Shown in pieces: positions 1 through 5,967 of a stretch of 6,047 nt of DNA. Below the pieces are notes generated by a model. That model saw only the letters and a list, made by a program, of their open reading frames with translations, had not been told where the DNA came from and searched no databases. The stretch covers positions 1 through 6,047 of the forward strand of contig JABIQT010001057.1 in the NCBI GenBank assembly GCA_018667995.1. Direction: 5' to 3'. The position numbers and the translations under genes are program-made. Position 1 is the first letter of the stretch, and every line of letters starts with the position of its first letter. Source of the stretch: Candidatus Latescibacterota bacterium (GTDB taxonomy: Bacteria > JAAXHH01 > JABIQT01).

Positions 1-1175
1 AGACCAGGAAAGTAGATCTCTATGGCATCGACGCACGCACAGTCTTCCGTGTTACCACCGACAACGGACTCACTGGATATGGGGACCAACGAGTGCGTCC
101 CTGGGGGCAACCTGCACCTGATAAGTACAAAGAGTTGATTGGATCCAATCCATTTGACTTTGTCAATAATCTGAAAGACTTCGACTCAGGCTTGAATTGT
201 GCGCTCTATGACGTCATGGGCAAACATCTCGATATTCCTGCCTACAAACTGATGGGACAGAAGCTACGAGATTGGATCCCCGTGGCAGCGTGGACCAGGC
301 CGGCGTCGCCACTGCATTTTCAGCAGGAAATTCAGCGCGCGGCCGCCCAGGGATATCGTGTCTTCAAGATACATACTTCCTCGTACTTTGACGTATTCGA
401 GCAGACCAAGATGGCCGAACAAGTGGCTCCGCCTGGATTCAAGATCCACTATGATTTCAATTCGAACCGATCCATCGGCGTGACCATACCCATCATAAAG
501 GAACTGGAGCGAAATCATCCCGTTGTCGGCTATATCGAAGACCCGCTGAAGCGTCAAGACATCGATGGCTGGCGACGTGTACGTGAGGCCACTGGCCTGC
601 CAACCATAATGCATGGCACTCCCTTTGGAGGCATTCAGGAGATCATGCACAGCCAGGCCGACATCTATATGATTGCAGGCAGCATGGGTGATTTGATGGC
701 GACAGGATTGGGGTTTGGAAAGGCGAATCTGCAAGTCATACTTCAATTTGAGGGCGGCACACTGGGTAAGGCTATGGCCATGCATATGGCGAGCGTTCTA
801 CCGACCCATACGGCCCACTCCATCAACCTGGACGACCAATATGAAGAGGACATCACGACAGAGCGAATTCCTGTCGTCGAAGGATCCTCGCCCGTACCGG
901 ATGGTCCCGGCCTCGGGTTTGATGTCGACGAGGACGCGCTTCGGCGCCTCTCCGAGCAACAGCTGGTAGAACCGCCAAAGCACGTGGGCATTTTGACCTT
1001 GCCCTACGGCGCCCGGTATTATGGACCGTCCTATATCTCGCCTACGACTGTGACGGGCCGGGAAGAAGGAGACATTCGCGGTTTTAAATCAGAGCTGTGG
1101 GAGGATGATGGCACAGAGGATTTCAATCAGGTCTACAATAAGGTGCAGGAGAATGGCGTCTACCGCGTCGACTAA
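1..1175 (+). CDS. Enolase-superfamily enzyme (mandelate racemase / muconate lactonizing type), 5' partial
   Basis: The reading frame is open from base 3 to the TAA at 1173-1175, so the gene starts before the window; the GTG at 93 is internal. About 390 codons are present. Residue numbers below count from that GTG. The upstream part ends in VTTDNGLTGYGDQ, typical of the end of the superfamily's N-terminal capping domain. The barrel follows: G-x5-K with K92 (FKIH), metal-ligand D121 (IHYDF), E149 (YIEDP), then H174 (IMHG) at the spacing where the third acidic ligand usually sits. The barrel closes near PDGPGLGFDVDED (269-281). About 70 further residues (290-360) form a Tyr/Gly-rich C-terminal extension. 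Family members dehydrate, epimerise or racemise carboxylate sugars through Mg2+-stabilised enolates in the cytoplasm. The second Lys of KxK is His94, and I see no canonical Asp in the barrel strand around ADIYMIAG. Family assignment is firm; the substrate is unknown and the chemistry may be atypical. Confidence 0.88.
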   Translation, partial: TRKVDLYGIDARTVFRVTTDNGLTGYGDQRVRPWGQPAPDKYKELIGSNPFDFVNNLKDFDSGLNCALYDVMGKHLDIPAYKLMGQKLRDWIPVAAWTRPASPLHFQQEIQRAAAQGYRVFKIHTSSYFDVFEQTKMAEQVAPPGFKIHYDFNSNRSIGVTIPIIKELERNHPVVGYIEDPLKRQDIDGWRRVREATGLPTIMHGTPFGGIQEIMHSQADIYMIAGSMGDLMATGLGFGKANLQVILQFEGGTLGKAMAMHMASVLPTHTAHSINLDDQYEEDITTERIPVVEGSSPVPDGPGLGFDVDEDALRRLSEQQLVEPPKHVGILTLPYGARYYGPSYISPTTVTGREEGDIRGFKSELWEDDGTEDFNQVYNKVQENGVYRVD

Positions 1176-1179
1176 CCCA

Positions 1180-2301
1180 TTACAGGGCGCTACCGATGGT
1201 GAAATCGAGGAATCCGAGATAGCCTTCAACACTGCGCGCTATTCCGAGCGTAAAGGGGAATCGGACATTGGTTACGCGCAACCCAGCGCCGAAGTTTCTA
1301 TGCAACTTCTCGGTCAGAAACCCCGATGCGCTGGCCGATGTCTGGGCAAAATCAGCCAGCAGGAAACCATCGATATTTTGCGCGAAGGGTAAAGAGAGTT
1401 CCAGGTAATAGGCCGCAATAGCATAATTGCGAAACCGCTCTCTGGAATATCCGCGTAAACCACTGCTGGAGCCTACTTCCGGAAGGGCATTGTAGGGCGT
1501 AAACTGCGCATTGGAGGTTTTGAGGTACTCGTAACGGCCACCTACTCGCATCCGTGCCGACCAGAATAGGGGAAGCTGCGATAGTCCTTGCAGATTGAAG
1601 CGCACATAAGTAGCTGCCAATGATTGGATCGGCAACCCGAGTTCTACGTACCCTGACCACTGTTTCTCCAGCGCCCCACGAAAGAAGTCGATGGCGTTTC
1701 GGTCGCTCAGGCTGACCCTCGACGTGGCGTATTGAGCCACGTCCAACGTCTCGAAATCACCACCTGCAACCAAGCCGGAAGAGAATCTCCAGATTCCAGG
1801 TGACCATCCGAAAATCACGTTCTGCGAAATGTCGTGCCGCAGCTCCGTCCCCAGAAAAATAGACTGATATGTTGCCTGCCGTCTCAGATTCCAGATGGTG
1901 GTGTTTCCAATTCCATAGAAGAAGGTGTCGCGATCCAGTTTCTGTTTCACGAGAAAGCTCAAACGCGTGTTCTTCGTAGATATTGAGTTGGCGACGTAAC
2001 GCATTTTCCATGAAAAATCGTTGTGCCATTCAAACTTGAAGTGATGCTGAAGAAAATCCTCACTATTGAAGAAGGACTGGTGGTTAAGTTTCAGTGCGGC
2101 GTAGGGTTCGAACCAATCATCGAGTGCACCATAGGGCATAACATAGGTGTTTCGCCCCAGCGTGAATCCATTCAGGAGATTCACGAGCGGCGACGCGGCA
2201 CGCACTATTCTGGACTCGTCCTGAGGTTGTGCAACAGTCAATGCCGGATCTCCCGCAGCCCAAACAGTCACGATCAATCCCAACAACATCAGTATTCGCA
2301 T
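1180..2301 (-). CDS. Omp85/BamA-like outer-membrane beta-barrel protein without POTRA domains
   Basis: This encodes a 373-residue protein when started at the ATG at 2301, which has GGAG eight bases upstream. A GTG at 2319 would add six residues but has no good ribosome site. The N-terminus is a signal peptide: MRILMLLGLIVTVWAAG hydrophobic core, possible cleavage after TVA (residue 24). The rest alternates polar and aromatic residues as expected for beta strands. Two family landmarks stand out: FFYGIGN (127-133) and GLRGY (281-285), the latter matching the conserved (V/L)RG(F/Y) motif of the Omp85 barrel loop. It is followed by a strand ending YYLELSLPF, then LADFAQ, then GAGLRV. No room exists for periplasmic POTRA repeats, so it resembles barrel-only 'surface antigen D15' proteins rather than BamA itself. 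It presumably sits in the outer membrane; its cargo or partner is unknown. It converges on the enolase gene with four bases between stops, with no terminator hairpin visible. Confidence 0.82.
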   Translation of the reverse strand: MRILMLLGLIVTVWAAGDPALTVAQPQDESRIVRAASPLVNLLNGFTLGRNTYVMPYGALDDWFEPYAALKLNHQSFFNSEDFLQHHFKFEWHNDFSWKMRYVANSISTKNTRLSFLVKQKLDRDTFFYGIGNTTIWNLRRQATYQSIFLGTELRHDISQNVIFGWSPGIWRFSSGLVAGGDFETLDVAQYATSRVSLSDRNAIDFFRGALEKQWSGYVELGLPIQSLAATYVRFNLQGLSQLPLFWSARMRVGGRYEYLKTSNAQFTPYNALPEVGSSSGLRGYSRERFRNYAIAAYYLELSLPFAQNIDGFLLADFAQTSASASGFLTEKLHRNFGAGLRVTNVRFPFTLGIARSVEGYLGFLDFTIGSAL

Positions 2302-2309
2302 TTCATAAA

Positions 2310-2313
2310 CTCC
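2310..2313 (-). promoter_or_regulatory. Ribosome binding site setting the start of the Omp85-like gene
   Basis: On the minus strand GGAG lies eight bases before the ATG at 2301-2299. This places the start at the Met immediately before the signal-peptide core and argues against the in-frame GTG at 2319, which itself lies upstream of this site. Confidence 0.6.
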
Positions 2314-2319
2314 GTGCAC

Positions 2320-2409
2320 TCAAAAGGGAGGATCCAGCTCGACGGCCTCGTTGCCAATGTATATGTCGCATAAGGATCTGTTGTTACCGCAAAACGGACA
2401 TCTGCTCAT
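2320..2409 (-). CDS. Possible 29-residue Cys-rich (zinc-knuckle-like) small protein
   Basis: An ATG at 2409 opens 29 codons ending in TGA at 2322-2320. The product begins MSRCPFCGNN, has a third cysteine at residue 14 (LCD), and continues IYIGNEAVELDPPF. CPxCG is the usual half of a zinc ribbon or knuckle, but a fourth Cys/His ligand is not obvious, so it is at best an incomplete site or would need a dimer. The frame runs in from a TAG ten codons upstream of the ATG, and the ribosome site is weak (GGA close to the start). It ends 18 bases before the Omp85-like ATG, so it could act as a leader ORF or simply be the tail of a decayed gene. I do not recognise a family. Codon choice looks coding, but the ORF is short enough to be chance. 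Confidence 0.35.
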   Translation of the reverse strand: MSRCPFCGNNRSLCDIYIGNEAVELDPPF

Positions 2410-2988
2410 CAATCCGCGAGAAGCCCTCTACCCCACGGCTTCCTGAGCTGATAATCCATCACATGCTACGAAGACACCTCACCCACGTATTCCACAAGGC
2501 TCTTCTCGGCGTCTCCGTTCAGCGTCATTCTACGTTTTTAATCCCACTCGCGAACCGCCTGAATCACGATCGCATCAAATGTCTCGCTCTTTCAACCCCT
2601 GCGGCTGTGTCCATTAGGCAGGGAGAGCCATTCAAGACTCAACATATTGTACGGGTCCGGAAAATCATAGGTGAACATGAGCGAACTGATTGGAATAGCC
2701 CGATCTTTCATGTCGACCTCGCACCTGGTCCGGTTCATGTTTCGAATCTCAACATTGATACTGATATTTATCTATAGACTTATCCAGATGCGCAGGCAGG
2801 TACCCCAAATGTCAGAGCACCTGCAACTCGGGCGCGGCCGCGACCACTGGCAGTGCGCGAACTATTTGGTCAAAAGGGTACCAGAAGGTTCAGAAGCCCC
2901 TCCTTCATCATTGTCCCAGCGAGCGATGTAGCCCGGCATGAGCGCCAGCCACCTCACGCGAACAAAGAATGATCTGATTTTCTCCACA
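2410..2988. other. About 580-base stretch without a convincing intact gene
   Basis: This lies between the UxuA-like gene and the small Cys-rich ORF. No tRNA, strong hairpin, direct-repeat array or transposon end was seen. A long plus-strand frame (2229-2777) crosses it, but its product is rich in Arg, His and Cys and it runs over the Omp85 signal-peptide codons, so I treat it as a shadow. The minus strand instead shows protein-like patches in more than one frame: near 2862-2988 (RWLALMPGYIARWDN and, in another frame, MMKEGLLNLLVPF), near 2818-2880 (DQIVRALPVVAAAPELQVL), and 2466-2790. This is most easily read as degraded coding sequence or a spacer. Confidence 0.5.
2466..2738 (-). pseudogene. 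Possible decayed coding remnant (one frame broken by two internal stops)
   Basis: One minus-strand frame opens with ATG at 2738 and gives 48 residues, including AIPISSLMFTYDFPDPYN, ending in TGA at 2594-2592. The same frame resumes with KSETFDAIVIQAVREWD to a TAA at 2540-2538, then MTLNGDAEKSLVEYVGEVSS (from ATG 2528) to a TAG at 2468-2466. All three pieces look like ordinary folded-protein sequence and share a frame, as expected if stops arose in an old gene. The first 48-codon ORF or the 20-codon last one could alternatively be real small genes, but neither has a good ribosome site. I recognise no family. The whole reading rests on amino-acid plausibility only. Confidence 0.25.
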
Positions 2989-3957
2989 TCACCTGTACAC
3001 GGTCTGTAATAGCGCTCGGATATATCCGGTCGCGAACGCATGTCCTTCCCTACCTTCCCGATCACCCGGGATTACTGGCGTATGATCCATCATGTAGGGC
3101 CCGCGGAAGCCGGCATCCCTGTAGGTTTCCATGGCCTTCACCATATCTACATCGCCTTCATCCAGGAATACCTCCTGGAAGAAAGATAGTCCGCCGCCGT
3201 TCCTGATGTCACTGCCGCCGTGGATATTCCTAAAGTGGACGTAAACGATCTTATCTCGGGATGCCAGGTCCCGTATCGTATCGTACACATCCACCCCCAT
3301 TTCTGCGACGCAGCCTTGACAGAACAGCATGGCATTGGAATCACTGGGAGCCTGGTCAAAGATCCTGTTGTACTGGTCGATGGTAGATACGATCCTGGCA
3401 GCCCCCCCAAGGGGTTCGGGAATTGGGGGATCATCAGGATGCAGCGCCATTTTTACGTTGTTCTCTTCGGCAACGGGTATAATCTCACTCAAGAAGTAAA
3501 CCATATTGTCCCACAGCCGCTCCTCTGTTATCTCTTTGTCCGGGAAGGCGTGGGACTCGGATTTATGCGACTCGTAATCGAACGTGCTGTAGGATGCGCC
3601 TCCACGTCCGTAAGTGCTGGGTGTTCGAAAGTTTCCTATGGGCTTGAAATTGTATCCAAGCGTGGGAATCCCCGTAGCCCCCATGGCACACAGCAAATGC
3701 TTCCACTGCTCCAATTTGCGGTCACGTCCGTCCAGACCGAGCGTAATCTCATCGGGGCCCTTGGTAGCAATGTTCTGTAGGATGAGCCCATGGGTTTCGG
3801 CTTTCTTTTTCATTTCAGAGAAGTAGGCCTTATACTCGGCCAGTGTGTCGAATTCCGGCGGGGGGTAGATCGTCAAATAGTCCACACCGATAGACTTGTA
3901 AAACCGGAGGTTCTCATCGGTGACACGGTCGGCTGGAAGTTGATCCTGTATATGCAT
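2989..3957 (-). CDS. uxuA: D-mannonate dehydratase (UxuA family)
   Basis: The family converts D-mannonate to 2-keto-3-deoxy-D-gluconate in the cytoplasm, a step in glucuronate catabolism. The product is 322 residues from the ATG at 3957, chosen because GAGGAG lies seven bases upstream; an in-frame Met at 4056 would add 33 unlike-family residues. The protein is a TIM-barrel sugar isomerase fold. Visible metal-site candidates fit the family: H173 in MALHPDDPP, C213 in LFCQGC, H241 in VYVHFRN and D291 in MMDHTP, with spacings similar to the described His-Cys-His-Asp manganese site. Other family signatures are EPLGGAARI, FLDEGDVDM, GFRGP and AFATGY near the C-terminus. It is somewhat shorter than classical enterobacterial UxuA (about 394). 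It diverges from the 577-residue gene across a shared 269-base control region. A role on a related hexonate or in a UxuA-like subfamily cannot be excluded. Confidence 0.88.
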   Translation of the reverse strand: MHIQDQLPADRVTDENLRFYKSIGVDYLTIYPPPEFDTLAEYKAYFSEMKKKAETHGLILQNIATKGPDEITLGLDGRDRKLEQWKHLLCAMGATGIPTLGYNFKPIGNFRTPSTYGRGGASYSTFDYESHKSESHAFPDKEITEERLWDNMVYFLSEIIPVAEENNVKMALHPDDPPIPEPLGGAARIVSTIDQYNRIFDQAPSDSNAMLFCQGCVAEMGVDVYDTIRDLASRDKIVYVHFRNIHGGSDIRNGGGLSFFQEVFLDEGDVDMVKAMETYRDAGFRGPYMMDHTPVIPGDREGREGHAFATGYIRALLQTVYR

Positions 3958-3964
3958 TCTTGAA

Positions 3965-3970
3965 CTCCTC
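3965..3970 (-). promoter_or_regulatory. Ribosome binding site setting the start of the mannonate dehydratase gene
   Basis: On the minus strand GAGGAG is followed by seven bases and the ATG at 3957-3955. It is a strong site and decides against the upstream in-frame Met at 4056. Confidence 0.75.
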
Positions 3971-4067
3971 AAATGCTGACAATCAATCAAAGATTTATAG
4001 AATATGAGGCTGCAACGGACCTTGCACCTGGGACCGTCATACCCACCGTGCGACATCGTTCCGTACT

Positions 4068-4084
4068 ATAGGTAAACTACCTAT
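4068..4084. promoter_or_regulatory. Candidate operator: 17-bp perfect palindrome
   Basis: ATAGGTA-AAC-TACCTAT has two perfectly complementary 7-bp arms around a 3-bp centre. It lies about 110 bases before the uxuA-like start and about 145 before the 577-residue gene. Size and symmetry suit a dimeric repressor or activator of the GntR or LacI type, which often control uronate genes; the regulator itself is not in the window. One arm plus the centre (4071-4077) is the reverse complement of the GTTTACC heptamer repeated further along. Confidence 0.5.
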
Positions 4085-4165
4085 TGAGTGGGGGGTGTCA
4101 ATATTCAATACACCGCAGGAATACCCTTCTCGAGTTCGCGACACAGGATTCTCTTGCTATTCGAT

Positions 4166-4187
4166 GTTTACCGCGCCAGTTTACCGC
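4166..4187 (+). repeat. Tandem direct repeat GTTTACCGC x2, candidate regulator site
   Basis: GTTTACCGC occurs at 4166-4174 and again at 4179-4187, a 13-base period. The shared heptamer GTTTACC also occurs inverted in the palindrome at 4071-4077, so three copies sit in one promoter region. The pair is 40-60 bases before the 577-residue gene's ATG, where a bound protein would overlap or flank the promoter or early leader. Confidence 0.45.
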
Positions 4188-4226
4188 TATGGTCAACGAC
4201 ATTAACAGCAAACCAAGGAGAATAAC

Positions 4227-5960
4227 ATGTCCACCTCAGTACGGGTAGAGACGCCTATGGCACCGCCTGCCTGGGCCGTCATGGAGCGCGAACTTATGCG
4301 CACCGTAACGGCAGCATGCCTCGAATTCTATGAGAAGTACTTTGACGATCGCGGATATCTGCTATGTGTTCCCCGCTGGGGCGGTGATGACGGTCCAGAT
4401 GACGCCATAGAGAATCTGACGGGCTGGCCAATCCTCTACGCTCTTGGAGGACCTGAGATTCTGCTCGATATGTGCAATCAGGCGCAGGACGGCCATATTC
4501 AGCAGTATACTGAGGCGAAAACTGTTGATGTACCGTTTGCCCGAGACGGGATGTACTACAAGGAATTTCCGACCATGTGCGACTGGTTGCATAACGGCGA
4601 GAGCATGTCCGTTTTCGGGTCCCTTGGACTGTGCGATCACAAGGACAGGGATTACCAACGCCGGTTGAGACAATGGTCCGCATTATACATGGGAGAGGAT
4701 TCCGAGGCTCCCAATTACGATCCGGAACATCGGATTGTCCGAAGCCTGTTCACGGGCAGCCGGGGCCCCATGTTGAGGAAAGCAACTGCCCTCGACTGGG
4801 CAGGAGATCCCATCGAGGAGAATCGATTCCACCTTCTCCATGGCGAGCGAAACTATCAAGAGATGCTCGATCACTTTAAAGATTATACAGATGTGGTAGG
4901 AGATCATCCTTCGAATCTGGTAGCTACAAGTCTCGGGTTCGATGCCTTTGCTGCCACCGGGGAAGACAAGTACAGAGACTGGGTAATCGACTATACCAAT
5001 GCCTGGGTGGAACGTGCGGAGTCCAACAACGGCATTTTGCCATCAAACATTGGGTTGGATGGTACTATCGGTGGGGCGTGTGATGGGAAGTGGTATGGCG
5101 GATGCTACGGGTGGGGTTTCACGACCACCGTCCCGCAGAACGGAGAATTGGCCCATAGAAACACCGTAAACCTGGGGATCGCGGGATTTGGAAATGCTTA
5201 CCTGCTCACTGGTGATCCCAAATATCCTGATACATGGCGAACCATGATCGACGCCATAAATGCCAACAGCAAGGTCATTGATGGCGAAACGATGTATCCT
5301 CGTATGTATGGCGATGATGGCTGGTATCATTATGGCCCACAGCCATATGCCACTGGCGCACTTGATGTCTACTACTGGTCCATGGAAAAACAGGACAGGG
5401 ATCGTGTCCATGACCACCCGTGGATCTCATTCCTGGATGGCAGAAATGACAACTATCCCATCGAGGCCATGCAGCACGATTTCGGTACCGTGCGGGACCG
5501 AATGTCGCTGGTGCACAATGATCCAACTACGCCCGATACGCGCCTGTCCGACAATACCAATCCATATAATCCTGCAACCGTCGGTACGCTCTTTCAGATG
5601 ATCTGCGGTGGCCCGGCCCCGTATAGATCCCAAGCCGTGCACAGCAGGTTCTGGTATTTCGATCCGGAAATGCGCAGGCCTGGTCTACCCGATGATGTAG
5701 CCGTTCTGGTCGAAGAGCTTTGGGCAGAAGATGCCGTCCTTTCGCTGGTGAACTTAGATCAATCCGAGGCTCGTGAGGTCATCGTCCAGGGTGGTGCATA
5801 CGGAGAGCACAGCTGCGATACGGTTACGGTGGATGGCAAGGAAATCTCCGTTGAGGACAACCACTTTACCGTCCACCTCGATCCGGGTGCCGGGTGCAGA
5901 ATGAGGGTTACTATGAGTCGCTATGCCAATCAGCCCTCATTCAGCAGCCCATGGGAGTAA
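4227..5960 (+). CDS. Large protein of unrecognised family, probable alpha/alpha-toroid sugar-active enzyme
   Basis: This is a 577-residue protein with AAGGAG six bases before the ATG. I cannot name its family. No signal peptide or membrane segment is visible, so it is probably cytoplasmic. Residues about 15-480 read as a helical toroid: similar helix-pair units recur, for instance LGFDAFAATGEDKY (236-249) and AGFGNAYLLTGDPKY (319-333), a pattern seen in (alpha/alpha)6 glycosidases, lyases and epimerases. Likely conserved blocks are RWGGDDGPDDA (50-60), EFPTMCDWLHNGES (113-126), NGILPSNIGLDGT (268-280) and the aromatic, Gly-rich WYGGCYGWGF (289-298), which may line a sugar pocket with its many acidic and aromatic residues. 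Residues about 490-565 look like an all-beta C-terminal domain (AVLSLVNLDQ...). It diverges from a mannonate dehydratase and precedes an FAD oxidoreductase, suggesting action on a uronic-acid-containing saccharide; that is inference. Confidence 0.85.
   Translation: MSTSVRVETPMAPPAWAVMERELMRTVTAACLEFYEKYFDDRGYLLCVPRWGGDDGPDDAIENLTGWPILYALGGPEILLDMCNQAQDGHIQQYTEAKTVDVPFARDGMYYKEFPTMCDWLHNGESMSVFGSLGLCDHKDRDYQRRLRQWSALYMGEDSEAPNYDPEHRIVRSLFTGSRGPMLRKATALDWAGDPIEENRFHLLHGERNYQEMLDHFKDYTDVVGDHPSNLVATSLGFDAFAATGEDKYRDWVIDYTNAWVERAESNNGILPSNIGLDGTIGGACDGKWYGGCYGWGFTTTVPQNGELAHRNTVNLGIAGFGNAYLLTGDPKYPDTWRTMIDAINANSKVIDGETMYPRMYGDDGWYHYGPQPYATGALDVYYWSMEKQDRDRVHDHPWISFLDGRNDNYPIEAMQHDFGTVRDRMSLVHNDPTTPDTRLSDNTNPYNPATVGTLFQMICGGPAPYRSQAVHSRFWYFDPEMRRPGLPDDVAVLVEELWAEDAVLSLVNLDQSEAREVIVQGGAYGEHSCDTVTVDGKEISVEDNHFTVHLDPGAGCRMRVTMSRYANQPSFSSPWE
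5953..5957 (+). promoter_or_regulatory. Ribosome binding site of the FAD oxidoreductase, inside the preceding gene
   Basis: GGGAG sits in the last codons of the 577-residue gene, ten bases before the next ATG at 5968. With only seven bases between stop and start, this suggests one transcript and coupled translation. Confidence 0.6.
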
Positions 5961-5967
5961 AATCAGA

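Larger units (their letters stand above)
3958..4226. promoter_or_regulatory. Divergent promoter and control region between uxuA-like gene and the 577-residue gene
   Basis: This 269-base gap carries the 5' ends of both diverging transcripts. It holds two ribosome sites, a perfect 17-bp palindrome (4068-4084), a tandem pair of GTTTACCGC (4166-4187), an inverted TATTGA...TCAATA pair (4082-4087 and 4098-4103) and a run of six G at 4090-4095. An AT-rich patch just upstream of the uxuA-like ribosome site (about 3990-4004) could be a -10 region, but I could not fix a convincing -35/-10 pair for either direction. Confidence 0.7.

Noticed and set aside
93-95. GTG at 93 as the start of the enolase-superfamily gene
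   Set aside because: The same frame is open back to base 3 and encodes recognisable superfamily sequence upstream (TTDNGLTGYGD), so the GTG is an internal valine codon.
264-785. Minus-strand 173-codon frame opposite the enolase gene
   Set aside because: It is fully antisense to a well-supported gene, with Cys/His-rich composition and no family features.
2105-2114. GGTTCGAACC, which looks like a tRNA T-arm
   Set aside because: It lies in the barrel gene (codons for WFEP), and no matching acceptor, D or anticodon arms can be placed around it.
2229-2777. Long open plus-strand frame of 182 codons
   Set aside because: It starts inside the Omp85-like gene on the opposite strand and covers its signal peptide codons, has no ribosome site I could see, and its product is Arg/His/Cys-rich as in antisense shadows. 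Some doubt remains because of its length.
2862-3065. Minus-strand 67-codon frame ending GGASEPSGTLLTK
   Set aside because: Its start overlaps the end of the uxuA-like gene in another frame, and no family or ribosome site supports it. The part beyond 2989 is treated as possible decayed sequence.
3958-4056. N-terminal extension of the mannonate dehydratase to the Met at 4056
   Set aside because: The extra 33 residues are Cys/Arg-rich and unlike the family, and they cover the strong GAGGAG site that serves the ATG at 3957.
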